Source: Chromera velia
Lineage: Eukaryota > Sar > Chromeraceae
Direction: 5' to 3'
Assembly (NCBI GenBank): GCA_018398765.1
Contig: JAHBMJ010000903.1
Span: 1-38,930 of the forward strand
Length of the DNA: 38,930 nt
The notes under the pieces were generated by a model. That model saw only the letters and a program-made list of their open reading frames with translations. It made no database searches and had not been told where the DNA came from. Made by a program: the position numbers and the translations under genes. Positions 22,908 through 34,422 of the stretch are shown piece after piece (position 1 is the stretch's first letter; every line of letters starts with the position of its first letter).

Positions 22908-25900
22908 GGTGTTCATGAAGAAAAAGAGGGAGAAGAAGAAGAAACATATAGTCTGTCTGTCTGTCTGTCTGTCTGTCTGTATTGTCTGACTGTCTGTCTG
23001 TCTGTCTGTCTGTCTTTTTCAGAAACATATAGTCTGTCTGTCTGTCCGTCCGAAAGAATAGGAGGGAGAAGAAGAAGAAACGTATGGTCTGTCCCAAAGA
23101 AAGGAAGCGATTCGGAAAAAGTGAAGTGAAGAAAAGGCGATATAGTCTGTCTGTCTCTCTGTCTGCCTGCCTGCCTGCCTGCCTGTCTGTCTGTCGAAGA
23201 GAAAAAGGAAAGAAAAGACGATTTAGTGTGTCTGTCTGTGTGTCTGCCCGCCTTCCTGCCTGTCTGACTGTCAGTCAGTCTGTCTGTCTGTCTGCCTGCC
23301 TGTCTGTCTGTCTGTCTGTCTGTCTGTCTGCTTGTCTGTCTGCCGATATATTGAGATAGTCCGCATGTCCAGAAAGTGATGTAGTCCAAGGAAAAACAAA
23401 AAGACGTGGTCTGTCGTTCTGTCTGGTTGCCCTCCTTGCTTGACTTCGTGTCTCTCTTCTTATGATCTGAAGGCAGCAAAAAGGCCAAAACAGCAAAGAA
23501 AACCACTTCGTCGGTCCACCCCCTTGTGTGTCTCCCACCGTGCAGCCGTGCAATCCGTTTTCCGCCCCGAGAGGAGAGAGCAGACAGAGGCGCTGCCCCA
23601 GTCCCGGACAGAGGCCGCCGCGGCAGCAGCAGAGACGTCTCCAGGTGCAGCAGGCGAGAGGTCTCTGGAGAGTTCCCCCTGGTTGTTTAGCTGTCCGATG
23701 GGTACACCCGTGGAGGACCTCTGTGCGGTGCTGGACTTCGCGAGGTCTGCTGCTGTGCGCTTCGACGTTGCCAATTGGGGCTGTGAGGTCAGTCAGAATC
23801 GGTGTCAGCGAGCGTAGGAATGAGAGCGATATTGAGAAGGGACGGGAAGTGGGTAAGAGGGGAACAAAATGGTGGACTGGAGGACGGGTTCTGAAGTTCG
23901 TCGCTCGCTTCGATGGCATTCGAGTAGGTTCTTTCATGCGATCACCAATGATGCACGGTTTCTTTTCTTCTTGTCACTGATGATCATTTTATGTGCAGCA
24001 GCTGTTTTCATTGATTTCATTCAGGTCAGGCCGACCTTGCTGTGTGTTTGTGGACAAGAAAAAAAGGAACAAATTGAAGTGTTGTACTCAAATTCATCAT
24101 TCAATGACTTTCTGATTCTTTGGGCTGTCTCTCTCTCTCTCCGTGTTGAATTCTCTCGTGTGTCCCTGTGGGTGTGCGAGTGTGCAGAGGGACATGTGGG
24201 AGGATGTGGTTCGAGTCTTCAACGCAGGTCAGAAAGTTTCATGGAACTGAATGAAGAGCGAATGAGGCTTGATCTTTAGAGAGAAAGTAGAAGGAGGGGA
24301 CGAACGTGGGCCATGTCATTTGGCTGAGAGAATGTCAGTTAGTTAGTAAGTCACTCAGGCCCTCCCTTTTCTGTCTCCTTCCGATCGTTTTCAACCTGGG
24401 AGTCCGAAAAAGATCGTTGTGGGGAAGTTTGACAGTCTCCCCTCATCCGTTTTTTCTGTCTATCTATCTATCTATCCATCCATCTCTGCCTTTCTCTCGG
24501 ACTGTCTGCGTTTTCTTTCTCCGACAAACTCTCTGACCTGTTTGTCTTTCTACTGGATGCATGCAGGCTCTCTTCCTGCTGTGCAAGTGGACTACCAAGG
24601 TGAGTCGGTTGTGCAGTCAGTGAGTCAGCCATTCTGTCCAATTGAAATGCCTTTCTTCTTCTTTTCTTCCTTGCTTCGTTCCTTCCTTGTTTCCTACCTT
24701 TCTTCCTTTCATCCTTCCCTTTTTTTTCTTCCTGCCTTTCTGTCGTTCGTTTCTTCTCTCGCACATCTGCCGTTTCTTCTCTTTCTGTCGTTTCTGTCGT
24801 TCCTTTGTTCTGTTCTCTCTACACTGACGGACTACATCCAGCTCACCGTCTCGTCCTGCATTTGATATTTCACTACTCCCTCTGTCTCTATGACGCAACG
24901 GGGTCCTTGCAGCGTTTCTTCGCACCCTGGCGGAGGCAGCCAAATTGGAAGTGATGATGGTCCTCTCGGGGGTCCCTGGAAAGGAGGTTTGTCTATTTAT
25001 GTATGCTTGTTTTGGTCTGTATATGTATGGGTCTCTGTGCCGGTGTGCGCACGTCTTTGGATTAGAGAGAAGAAGAGCTCTGCGTGCTTGAGGAGGGGAG
25101 TCAGACACTATCCTTTGCATATTCGTGTACCCCGTTCCCCTTGGGTACCTTTGTGTGGGAATGTGTGTGTATGCTCTTGTTCCATTGTGTGTATCTGTCG
25201 GACACACTGACTGAAATGACTTTCAGTCAGTGTATATCTGCTTGCGTTCTTCATGCGCACGGATTTCCCCCCTGCGTTGAATTGCCGAACTCCACATCGT
25301 TTTCGTGCCTGACGGTGACTTACTGACTGACTGCAGGAAGCTGCGGAGAACATCAACTCGATGAAGCTCGTTGGTACGTCCGTCTGACCTGCTGCGCGGT
25401 GACCATTTTTGTTTTTAAGTATCGGAATACATCCAGTCTGCATGCCCTCTCACGTTTGTCCCGTCACTCTGCTTGTTTCCTCATTTTCGGGTCTGGAGAG
25501 GCCTTTGACTTGTTTTTGCTGTTTTTAGCTTGATTGTTTTGGTTCTTTTTCGATTCCTCGGGAGTGAGCGATCGCGTGTTTCTTCTCCCATGCGGCATTT
25601 TACAATCTTTCGCTCGGCGAGAGTTTTTCAAAAGCATTGTCTTTATCTTTGCCGCCTTGCTCTTGCAGCGCTGTATGTTCTGGCGATGGCGGATGCCTGG
25701 AAGGTCAGCTCGAGGGAAGGAAGGAAGGATGCACAAAGGCAAGAAGGCCTGAAGTCGGAGAGTCCTTCTTGCTTTCGCTCTTTCTGTTTGTCTCTTTTTC
25801 TTTATCTCTCAATTTTGTCCGGCTTTCCAATTTTGAGTGACAGCTAGAGACCAGAGACAGTCTCATTGCATCCTCCGCTCGCTTGTCCACTACAAAAGTG

Positions 25901-26670
25901 CTCATGTGCTCCTTTCTGCTGTCGAAGCCCATCGCGTGGGCTTATGTATCATTGACCACGCAAATCTTTTCGCTCCGTGCCTCTATGCCCGCCACTTTTC
26001 ATGCTAGACTACTTCTCGGAACAGTTTTCCGGTTGCTGATGCTGTTTTTTTCTCTTCTTTCTGGGCCGTCTGCAGGCGACAGAAGAGACTGAAGCTGATA
26101 AGCTCGGCAGGGTGGCCGTAGTCCTCGAAGGTTCGTTTCTCTCTTCTGCTCTCTTCCCTTCCTTTCTCTTGTCTGTGCCCTTACATTCTCGGCCCCTCGG
26201 TCCGTGGGAAGACGGCGGCGTTGGAGGGACACTTTTTTGGTCTCACCCGATTCGTACAGATGATGTGTCTTTTTTTCGAGGATGATCTCTAAATGACAAC
26301 AGGACGTCTGTGGTCCCACCACCTGAACGACTCCAAACAAATGAATGAGTGACCGAAGGACTTCCTGGCTGCCTGCCTGTCTGACCGACTGACTAAATAC
26401 ATGAACAAACGAATGAATGAATGGACGAGGGAGAGTGTGAGTTAGTAAAAACAAAAGAGAAAATGATTGGGTGCAATGCTGAGTTTCTGGCTGCGTCAAG
26501 TCAACGACTAGGTCGAGCAGTCAATATGCCGGACTTGAGAGTCTTTTTCCAAGAAAATGTCCCTCCCTGCTATTCCGCCCTTCGCGTCTTAATTCTCTTC
26601 TGCAGGGAACGGCATTGGATCCCGTCTCAGAGCCAGTGACCGAAGATTTTCCATTGAACCTCTGGAGTGA
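20409..26670 (+). CDS. Unknown 341-aa protein in 12 small exons
   Basis: Not recognised. Exons: 20409-20544, 21180-21271, 21554-21656, 22080-22193, 23546-23787, 24188-24227, 24567-24599, 24913-24986, 25337-25373, 25669-25703, 26076-26130, 26606-26670. All phases match and total 1026 nt with a TGA at 26668. The N-terminus (MMDTTLGGLRGEG) is followed by a predicted coiled coil (AIVKELDDRLSDCEN, then NKKLRRRLTAAESELAA). The middle is polar and low in complexity, with an Ala run (TEAAAAAAETS). The C-terminal third is helical (PVEDLCAVLDFARSAAVRFDV; RDMWEDVVRVFNA; LRTLAEAAKLEVMMVL; LYVLAMADAWK). Seven consecutive exons are 33-74 nt. No signal peptide or membrane span. The span 22194-23545 is one long repeat-filled intron; an extra small exon near 23474 cannot be excluded. 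Confidence 0.7.
21832..21937. repeat. Intronic direct repeat, copy 1 (106 bp identical)
   Basis: Identical to 22432-22537, exactly 600 bp away. Similarity continues beyond in diverged form through a pyrimidine-rich stretch and the motif GAAGAAAAGAAGGGAGAAGA. It lies in the intron before exon 4 of the 12-exon gene. Confidence 0.95.
22432..22537. repeat. Intronic direct repeat, copy 2 (106 bp identical)
   Basis: Second copy of 21832-21937, in the intron after exon 4. The pair therefore brackets exon 4 (22080-22193). Confidence 0.95.
22600..23345. repeat. Composite satellite of GTCT runs and AGAAGAAACATATAGTCTG units
   Basis: Intron-borne array. Runs of (GTCT)n alternate with a purine-rich spacer ending in GAAGAAACATATAGTCTGTC, recurring at about 22625, 22668, 22727, 22768, 22797, 22940, 23020 and in variant form after 23080. 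Runs of (CTGC)n appear near 23165. The minus strand reads as long Asp-Arg-Gln-Thr frames, which are artefacts of the repeat. Confidence 0.9.
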
Positions 26671-28162
26671 CCTGCATGGTCGATTGAGGTGATCTGACGA
26701 GCTCACTTAATTCAAAGGAATTCAAGTTGAAACTATGTCCAGATGTTGGTGTGGATAGATATTGAATGAGCCCTAACATAAAATTAACGTGTTCAGAACT
26801 AGGTTCAGAAGTTCAAAACTATAGGTTCAAAAGTATTTTATTGGTCTGTCAAACTAAATATAGACATCCATATATGAATGAATGAATGAATAAATGAATG
26901 AATGAATGAATGAATGAATATCAATACTAAGCACTGTTTAAGTTAATAGTAGTCAATCATTCTAGCAATCGTTATTCATATAATTCGAATAGCTCTAGTA
27001 AATTTGTCATCATCATCTTCATTCTAGTCATCATTATCATACGCCATCGCCATCGGCCCCTAGATCAGCCCATAATAGGCGTCTAGCCTTCCGCAAGTCA
27101 CAACATGCTAGACGGCATACAAGGTAGATTGTTAAATGATTGATCCTCATTTAGCTTAAAACTAGAGTTATAAAACAATTATTAAATTAAATTTAAAAAT
27201 GTTAAAAAAAGAGAAAAAAACAATCCTGTACAACTTGTATGTAGTATCAACACTGAATGTGTACTATGTATGCAGTCATTTGATTACAAATTCATAAATA
27301 GTTTGAGAATCGTAGAATTAATCCGAAGCCTAGTCCGAATCTGATAACATATTCTAGAAGCTAGTATCTGGTAGTACTTATAACTGTATGGCCAGTGGCC
27401 ACTGGCAGTATTCTAATCTAGATTCTAATTAAATTGAATTTAAGGTTTAAATACCTGGTTACATGCATAGAAATGAGGTCCACTGAGACTCCACTGTGAA
27501 GAGTCACACAGGTACTGTCGTGTTTCAGCGAATACGGCAAAGTGTGTAGATGACGGTGGCTAGCGTAAAGAGTCAAAGTCAAGTGAAAATAAGGTGAAGA
27601 AGATGAAGAAATAACGATTTAAGGTCCGACCAGGGACTACACCATAAGCACCGGTTGCAGTGCAGTCTCCCATCCTGCAGACTCAGTGCAGAGCAGGAAC
27701 TTACAGCTTTGTACTGTCTGTCTATCGAGTTTAGCAGCTGTAATCAGTTCACTCATGCAAGCGTAACGGCAAAAACAAGTCAAACTGACACCGCGATCGA
27801 TCAAATTCTATTCAAACGTGCCGGAGCGATGCATAACGGATTGGTAGGCGCGCCGTGCTCCATGGGACCGTGCGTAGGCTTCAATGCTGTGGGGCAGCGT
27901 GCGCCGCCCTTGCTTTCTTATACCCAGTCGTGCGTGCATCACGCCGGTAGGCCTCTGTATGCCGCCCATGGGCCATGGCACACAACAGGTATTGAGGACT
28001 ATATCTGGAACTATATATAGCTAGGACTATAGATTGCAAAAAAGTTTTTTCAACCAGAAAATTTTAGAGAACACAACAACTATAAATCGATGCATTAACT
28101 TATATGACTAAGGTTGCTTAAGGTCGCTTATGAGGTCAGCGGAGCCTCAGCCAAACTATCAA
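26671..28162. other. AT-rich tail-to-tail spacer, no supported gene
   Basis: Mostly AT-rich. It holds a (TGAA)n microsatellite at 26875-26919 and a perfect 16-bp palindrome GCCAGTGGCCACTGGC at 27391-27406. A GC-richer stretch at 27640-28000 has a 121-codon open frame without recognisable features; I see no splice or composition support for it. No RNA gene is recognisable. Confidence 0.65.
26875..26919. repeat. (TGAA)n microsatellite
   Basis: About eleven TGAA units with one variant (TAAA). Confidence 0.95.
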
Positions 28163-29417
28163 TTAAAGCAACTGCACGTGGAAAACTTCGAACGCACAGC
28201 CGCACCACTTGCTTGGCGGTCCACAATATTCACATGGGGTACCAAACTCATCGTCCGGACGATACTGTGGCCACCAAGGTCTAAATGGGTTTGGGACCCG
28301 CACTAAACCACCGCAACCGGGTTCTCTGCAGTCACTTAAACTCATTCTACACCGATGCCACTCTCTCTGGTCTTCATGGCCAGGTACATGGCCATGGTAG
28401 CACGCCCTCACACCCGGGCACGCAGTTGCGAGAGCTTCGCGCGCTTCCATGCTGATGGGTAGTGTGTAGATATAATTACCGTTGTACCAATACCCCCGCA
28501 AGTCCACCCTCTCCAGCCGGGGGCAGAACTGGGCAGTGCCATCACGCCGGCACTGTCAACCTGCCCACATCCAAACATACAAAGCGCCCGCAGCTTCCTG
28601 CACCCCTGTGCAAGGGCTGCCACCCCCGCACTGCCAACTTCACATGTCCCTGCCCGCCCTCTGCTAACGACCTGGTGCTTGAAGACCTCCAGCTCGCTGC
28701 AGGTGGCGAGTGCCTCATAGGCCTCGTCGGTCGCGTCAAAACTCCATGAAATGTCTATATCTTTCAGCGCCGGGCAGTTTGAACCCCAGGAGCGCATCGC
28801 GGAGGGAATACGCTCACGGTGTTCCTTGAAAGGAAGTCCTTGCACACTGAATCGTGCAGTTTTTGCTGATCCTGCAGCTTCCAGTCTTCACTGTCGAACT
28901 GGTCAGTGGCCCTCACATAACCAATGCGAAGATCCTCAAGATTCGGGAGGCGACTGAGCACTCTGCGGACTCCATGGTCGCTTTGGAAACGGCTAATTCC
29001 GAGGTGCAGGACTTTGAGGGAATCTCCGACGTTGTCGAGGCAGAGCAAATCGTCTGCCTCAACTGTTTCCCCTTGGTCTCCGAATTCGAACATGTCGATG
29101 CACAGCTTCTCGAGACCCCGCAGTTGCGCACACGCCCCCACAATGGCTTTGTTCGAATTCACACGTGAGATCTCTACAGAGGTCGCATTCGTGCAGAGCC
29201 TCAAAACTGCGAGAGCAAGTTTCTGATTCGTAAGGACAAGAGATTTGATTGACTTCAGAGCTGCTATCCACTCTGTGTTTGTGGAACGGTCGATGGCAAG
29301 AAGGAAAAGACGTTCCCTCCAGCCCAGCAATTCCATCAGAAGAGAGAGCGGCGCCTCGGGCAAATCAGAGAGCGCCTGGACATCTTGGACCGTACGAACT
29401 TCAGTGGACGTCTCCAT
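28163..29417 (-). pseudogene. F-box/LRR-like gene broken by two frameshifts
   Basis: One LRR-like protein is spread over three frames. Frame A (29417-~28810) begins with the ATG at 29417. Its N-terminus (LSDLPEAPLSLLMELLGW) resembles an F-box helix, followed by LRR-type units (LRGLEKLCIDMFEFG; LSRLPNLEDLRIGYV). Frame B (about 28845-28535) continues with NCPALKDIDISWSF and CRKLRALCMFGC. Frame C (about 28534-28163) continues with CPRLERVDLRGYW and ends in a Cys-rich tail. The B-to-C switch is explained by one missing base after the codons for VMAL (about 28534). The A-to-B switch has no phase-matching intron, although a GTGAGC lies there. An assembly error in a live gene is the main alternative. 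If intact, such proteins commonly act as ubiquitin-ligase substrate adaptors. Confidence 0.65.
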
Positions 29418-30190
29418 TATGATGCACCCTTCAGGCTACTGCTCAGAATGCTCTTGACGGGACGCCTGTCGACACTGCATACTCAAGAATACGCGCACAC
29501 TCTGGGCGGATCCTTCGTGGAGGACCAACACAAAGAAACCTTTCGTCAGTATTACTTTCCCGCGCCCCAACGCTTCGACAGCGATTTGATTTCAGATGCT
29601 CGAGAACTCTCGATCGAAAGAGTGAAGGGGTGGCTTAATTTAAGAGAGACCCTTCAGTCAACATCTGACAGTGAAACCGTCTTTGAGACATTTTGAGACG
29701 TGCAAAAATTCGGCCTTGACAGAATTAAGAGGGGATTTGCAGGGGATTTGTGAAAACTGTTGAAACTGCCATGAAACTGCCATACACGCAAGCGTGCATG
29801 CAAACGATCCCGCGGAAAGACGAGCTTTCCCGCGCCCAAAATTCCGCGGGGCCACTGACGCACGCCCATGCATCTTTACGCATGCATGCAGCTCGATCTG
29901 TATATCAGCTTTCTTTTTTTATCGCATGCATTTTTGCACTCGACCGATACGTGCATGCATGCGTACACAATGATGTCTTAATGAATTCGCGTCGATCGAT
30001 CCCCGCCATCAATTAAAGTATACAATGGAGAAGCTGCCGGCCGCAAAGCTATTAGCGTGGCAGTGTGCTGAGAACGTAGGAGAGGCTAAAGCCCCACAAA
30101 CAGTGCGCGTACAAAGCCGCGTACAAAGCCCCCACAAACGTTCAACAAGAACCCGCGTCCCCCCGAAACTGTCTTTGCAGGCTTGCAACA
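29418..30190. promoter_or_regulatory. Divergent spacer rich in GCATGC and CGCG palindromes
   Basis: Head-to-head spacer of the LRR pseudogene and the secreted-protein gene. GCATGC or ATGCAT motifs occur at about 29796, 29867, 29880-29890, 29925 and 29952-29962. An imperfect stem pairs CGCGGAAAG (29811-29819) with CTTTCCCGCG (29825-29834). A 103-codon plus-strand frame at 29385-29696 overlaps the neighbouring gene and shows no coding signature. Confidence 0.45.
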
Positions 30191-31632
30191 ATGCTTCGCA
30201 ACATCGTCGTTCTGTTGCTCGCCCTTCCGGCACTTTCCGAAGCCAATGGGATGATCGAGCCTGAGACCTTCTGTGAGTGTGCGTCGGGCATTGCGGAGTT
30301 CTTCTCTCTGGAGGACTCCTTCAACGTAACCACCTGTGATGCGGCCGTCATGACTGCACACCCCGACATTCTCATGTCTGCCACCGAGTTGTGCCCCCTC
30401 TTCGACATGACGATCGAGAAGCTCGCAAAGAAGCTGCTGCTTCCCCCTCCCAGCCCGAGATCGATCATCAAGGCCGACATCACGTTCATCAAGGCCCTCC
30501 AGCCCCTCGTGTCCAACCAACTCACCGCAGCACAGCAGCAGAAGGCGTGCACTGAAGGAGATGACGCCATCTTTGGCGCTGCCCTCACGCTCTTCAGGTT
30601 CGTGTTGCATACAGGGGTGATTGTAGGACACAGCTGCATTGACGAAAGAAGGACATGCAAGTTTTGTGCTCTCAGGCGGGAAAGGGAGATAAGAAGCATG
30701 GGTTGTTTGAACATTCTTTCTTTCAAAAACCGAGCAAGCATGTCCCAAGCGCTGACTCAGAACAACGCAGGCGAAAGCATGGACCCTTCTCTGACTGAGA
30801 CCTAGCCTTGCTCCCCATTCCTCTTTTTATGACACAATTTCTTCCTTCTTCTTCCTGACGTCCCTCTGCATGCAGATCGTTGGAGAACATTTTGGGCGTC
30901 GCGTGTGCCCAGAAGAACGAAATCCAGGACGGCTTCGAGACAATGAAGCTCCTCCAGATCCTCATGACCGTCAGGATCACCGACGAATTCCTTGAAGAGG
31001 TCGAGGACAACCTCATTGAACTCATCGAAGGCGAAACCGTGCAGATCATCAACAGACTCGATCGCAACTCCAGAATCACGGACATCACCGTTTGCAACGC
31101 CTACCTGAACGCGATGCTCGCCGCAGAGCCGAGCACGAACCCGTTGGCAGATGGTGGAGGGCAGATCTCTGAGTACTGCAAAGACCGCCTCTGTTGTGAC
31201 CCCACCCCAGGGGCCTGTGCTTCGCCTCCCCTCAACAACTTCGTTCAGGTGGGCGTGTGCAATCTGTGTGCTTCTACTCCCGCCAACTGCGGCACCAGTC
31301 GCCGCCTCGATGGTGGCAACAATGGCGGCGGTCGTGGCGGGATCAAAAAGCTTCTGAAGGCCATCTTTTTCAGGCCCCGTCTCCGCAACTCCATTTTCTT
31401 CTGCACGTTCGGCGCGATGATGAAGGCCTACGCCGATGCCATCGAGGCCCTCCAGACCTTCTGTTCCAACGGAAGGCAGCAGTTGATCCTCTCCAACCAG
31501 GAAGAGATCCTTGAGCTGCTCCAAAAGAAGAAGACGAAAGGCCCTGTCGACTACGGCAAAGGGGTCAAAGAGGATCATGGTACACACGCTCTGTTTGAGA
31601 TGCCTGACTTTGGCAAGCTCTTCAAGGGTTGA
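30191..31632 (+). CDS. Secreted cysteine-rich protein, 387 aa, two exons
   Basis: Family not recognised. Exon 1 is 30191-30597 (donor GTTCGT) and exon 2 is 30876-31632 (acceptor CATGCAG). Both junctions are phase 2 and join as ALTLFR-SLENILGVACA. The ATG at 30191 starts a clear signal peptide (MLRNIVVLLLALPALSEANG), so secretion or the cell surface is expected. About 16 Cys follow, clustered near EYCKDRLCCDPTPGAC and GVCNLCASTPANC. There is a Gly-rich linker (GGNNGGGRGG) and a Lys-rich C-terminal region (LLQKKKTKGP). Alternating helical segments (LEEVEDNLIELIEGE) lie between the Cys clusters. No C-terminal membrane span is seen. The intron could be read through for about 60 codons, but that would truncate the protein. 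Confidence 0.8.
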
Positions 31633-34422
31633 GGGACAAGTGTTTATTCATTGATCAAACCAACCCGCAAGCATTCTTTGCTGCTGTCGGTGAAAATACC
31701 CATGCTCCTTGATCTTCCCTGACTCCACCCTTGTTTGATTGTGTCCTCTTCTGACTGGGCCTGGCTCGGTCTGCCCCTAATCGTTTCCTTTTGCTCACAA
31801 GTCCCTCAGAATGAGAGTCACTTCCGGTTTCGATCATTCTCGCTTCCTTCATGCATGCACATGTCCCCTGACGATCGGCAGACTAATTATGTCCGGGCCT
31901 GCATGAAAATAGATTGCAAGTAATGCCGTGTGCCCTTGGGCCACATCGATCGACCTTCCCTCGAGTACATTCCTTTTTTCTGACGACCCATGTTGTGTTG
32001 TGTTCAAGTCCTTCTTTCATTTGGTTGGTTTGCTTGACTCTGTGATGTTTTTTCAAAGATATCATTTGGCATGCACAAGTCCCACCACTCAATCAGTTCA
32101 ACTTGATTCTGTTGAATGGAAATCATTTCATGTACCCGGTGGTTTCGTCGGAGGCCCCAAAGACAGCGCCTTTGGCCTTCATTGATCCAATGGTTGAATA
32201 AAGTGGCCGGTCGGAGTTTGGTTTCCTCTCGATGTTTGGTGCGTTCATTCGTTACTTGAATGCATTTCAAGCACTGGCAAGGGCACTCAGCTAGTTGTTT
32301 TCGTTTGGTTTTGGTGCATTTAGTGAATGAAGAGTTGTTTGCATGCATCGAAGGTCAAGGGGAGAAAATTAAAGAAATGCTTGAAGGGCACCCATTTCCA
32401 AGCAACTTCTGCATGCATGTAACTTTGATCGACTCTAACTCTGACTGGCAGTGCATGACTCTCTCAGACCTGCCAACACTTTCCTTGCTTTGGTGGGGAC
32501 AGACCCATCCACACAGTTATTCAAAGGTTTTGCAGCTGTCTTTCTTTCCAACGCGTTTTGAAAGACAAAGCTGATGCGTAGACAGATTTGGTGTCTGAAT
32601 TCTGACTGTGTGCCCGCTTCAAACTTACGAAGCACAATCGAATTTGGGAATTCTTTTTTTCCATTGCAGAAAGGAATTCGCATTCATGAAGAATCTGTTC
32701 CTTTGGTCGGTCCAACTTACTCACTCACTCACTCTGTCTTCCCTTGCGTGTTTGGCTGCCGTCCTCTGAAAGGCTTCTGCCCTCAGGGAATGAAGCTAAC
32801 AAGAAGAAAATCGGAACAAGAGGGGTGGGTGGGGGGATGCCTCCAGCTTCTACATCATGCATTTGATCAATGCTGTTGCTAGCCGCTGTCACTGCCAACC
32901 TGCTGGCTGCTTTTGCTGGGCTGATGGCATTTACATGCAACGCAGGTCTGCACAAGTTCGCAACTTGAACAAGATGTCACAAAGAGTGTCAAGGACACAC
33001 CGCAGCTTACCAAAAGGCCTATAAAGCCCTTTGTATGTGCTTGCACCCAGGTACAGCAAAAATGCTGCAATGGTAACTCTCTAACAATCGTTTCTATGCA
33101 ATACATGCAAAGGAAATTCTTTTCGTTCCTGATTTGAATTAAACTAGCATCATGCCGGTGCGCCGGTGATCTGCATTATACGGTAATTTATACCTATCAT
33201 TACATAAAATTCAAATTTATGATACAAATTTGTAACTCGTAATAAGTACATAATATATACGCTTTCATAATCTATTAGTTGTCCTAGAGTATTAGTGTCA
33301 CTGGATGCTCATATTTTATAATGCTTTAAATTAACCTTTAATATTATATATACTAGATTATATAAATTTATATGAAGGTATATATTTTAGTATACATGAT
33401 ACTACTAGTGATACTCCTATATACGTACTCTCTATATCACTCAGGCTATTAAGTAAGCTAGTAAGTAAGCTTAGTACTAAGCTATTAGACTAGCTAGTAT
33501 AATTAATAACTTCAACCCTATCACATTAATTTAGGAGTAGTCTATAGGGAGTATTTGAGAGAATTGGAATACCCAACGCATGCCGGGGGCGAGTAGGGTG
33601 CTTTTTACTCCCCCAAAGCAGCGCATTTCCAAAAAAAACTCGTTCTCATAATTAGTAAGGAGTTAGAAGCTGAAACTTTGTGTGAAAAGACGTTGTAGCG
33701 AGCATAAAAGAAGTATAGAACAGATTTTTTATATTATTTCTAGAAACATAGGCTGCCATCCATTTTTTTTTATTTTGGGGCCATTTTTTAACGGTTTTCA
33801 ACAGTAAGAAAAACAGTATAAAACTCATAAAATTTGTATGGCAACCTATGTTTCTAGAAATGATATAAAAAATCTGTTCGATAGTTCTTTTTCTATCGTT
33901 ACAACATCTTCTTCCACAAAGTTTCAGCTTCTAACTCCTTACTAATTAGGAGAACGAGTTTTTTACGGAAAAGCGCCGGTCTCCTATGCAAAGGGGGGGG
34001 CAAAAAACATCTATGCGAAATTGTCTAATTAATTAGGATTTTGGAACTATTTGTTTTGGAATCATAATTTTCCAATTAAGGGCCAATTTAGAAGAAGTTG
34101 CAAAAAGTTTTTTAATTCTATGTCAAAGACTTTCTGTAGAAAGCTGTATACAAACATTTAAAAATCACAGATTTTGAATCTAAATACCCTAGTAAATACT
34201 ACTGGCAATTAGCTTTACATATTTTTTTTATTTACTTAAATAAAATACAATTCGAAATTGAATGAAATTGATTCATTTTTCTAATTGGAAATCATATAAA
34301 TTTTGAAGTTTAATTAAACTGGAAAATTTTAAGTGCTTGTAGTAGTACGCCTGTTTTTCCAATAAAATAGCAGTGTGCAGTCACTACGATAGCTAGTACG
34401 GCAGTCACTTAACTATGAAGCA
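31633..34422. other. Tail-to-tail spacer: mixed-composition half, then AT-rich half
   Basis: From 31633 to about 33130 the composition is like genic DNA, with several GCATGCA motifs (31852, 32340, 32411) and no frame that joins into a gene; part may be 3' untranslated sequence. From 33130 to 34410 it is strongly AT-rich and contains the foldback annotated at 33600-34012. I see no RNA gene. Confidence 0.6.
33600..34012. mobile_element. Foldback element with ~140-bp inverted arms
   Basis: The left arm (about 33621-33760) and right arm (about 33837-33976) are inverted copies, for example GAAACATAGGCTGCCAT against ATGGCAACCTATGTTTC, and CTCGTTCTCATAATTAGTAA against TTACTAATTAGGAGAACGAG. Weaker matching extends outward to about 33600 and 34012. 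The loop is about 75 bp. There is no coding capacity and I could not identify a clear target duplication, so the outer limits are approximate. Confidence 0.75.

Noticed and set aside
22311..23937. Long minus-strand frames rich in Asp-Arg-Gln-Thr repeats
   Set aside because: They are translations of the intronic GTCT satellite; a 4-bp repeat stays open in several frames without selection.
27655..28020. Plus-strand 121-codon ORF in a GC-richer patch
   Set aside because: No domain, no splice partner, no signal peptide and no composition bias that I could identify; could be chance or a decayed gene.
29385..29696. Plus-strand 103-codon ORF overlapping the LRR pseudogene start
   Set aside because: It overlaps the 5' end of a better supported minus-strand gene and shows no recognisable protein features.
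31290..31320. RRLDG motif in the secreted 387-aa protein, reminiscent of RxLR or PEXEL export signals
   Set aside because: It lies far from the signal peptide, in a Gly-rich linker, where such motifs do not act.
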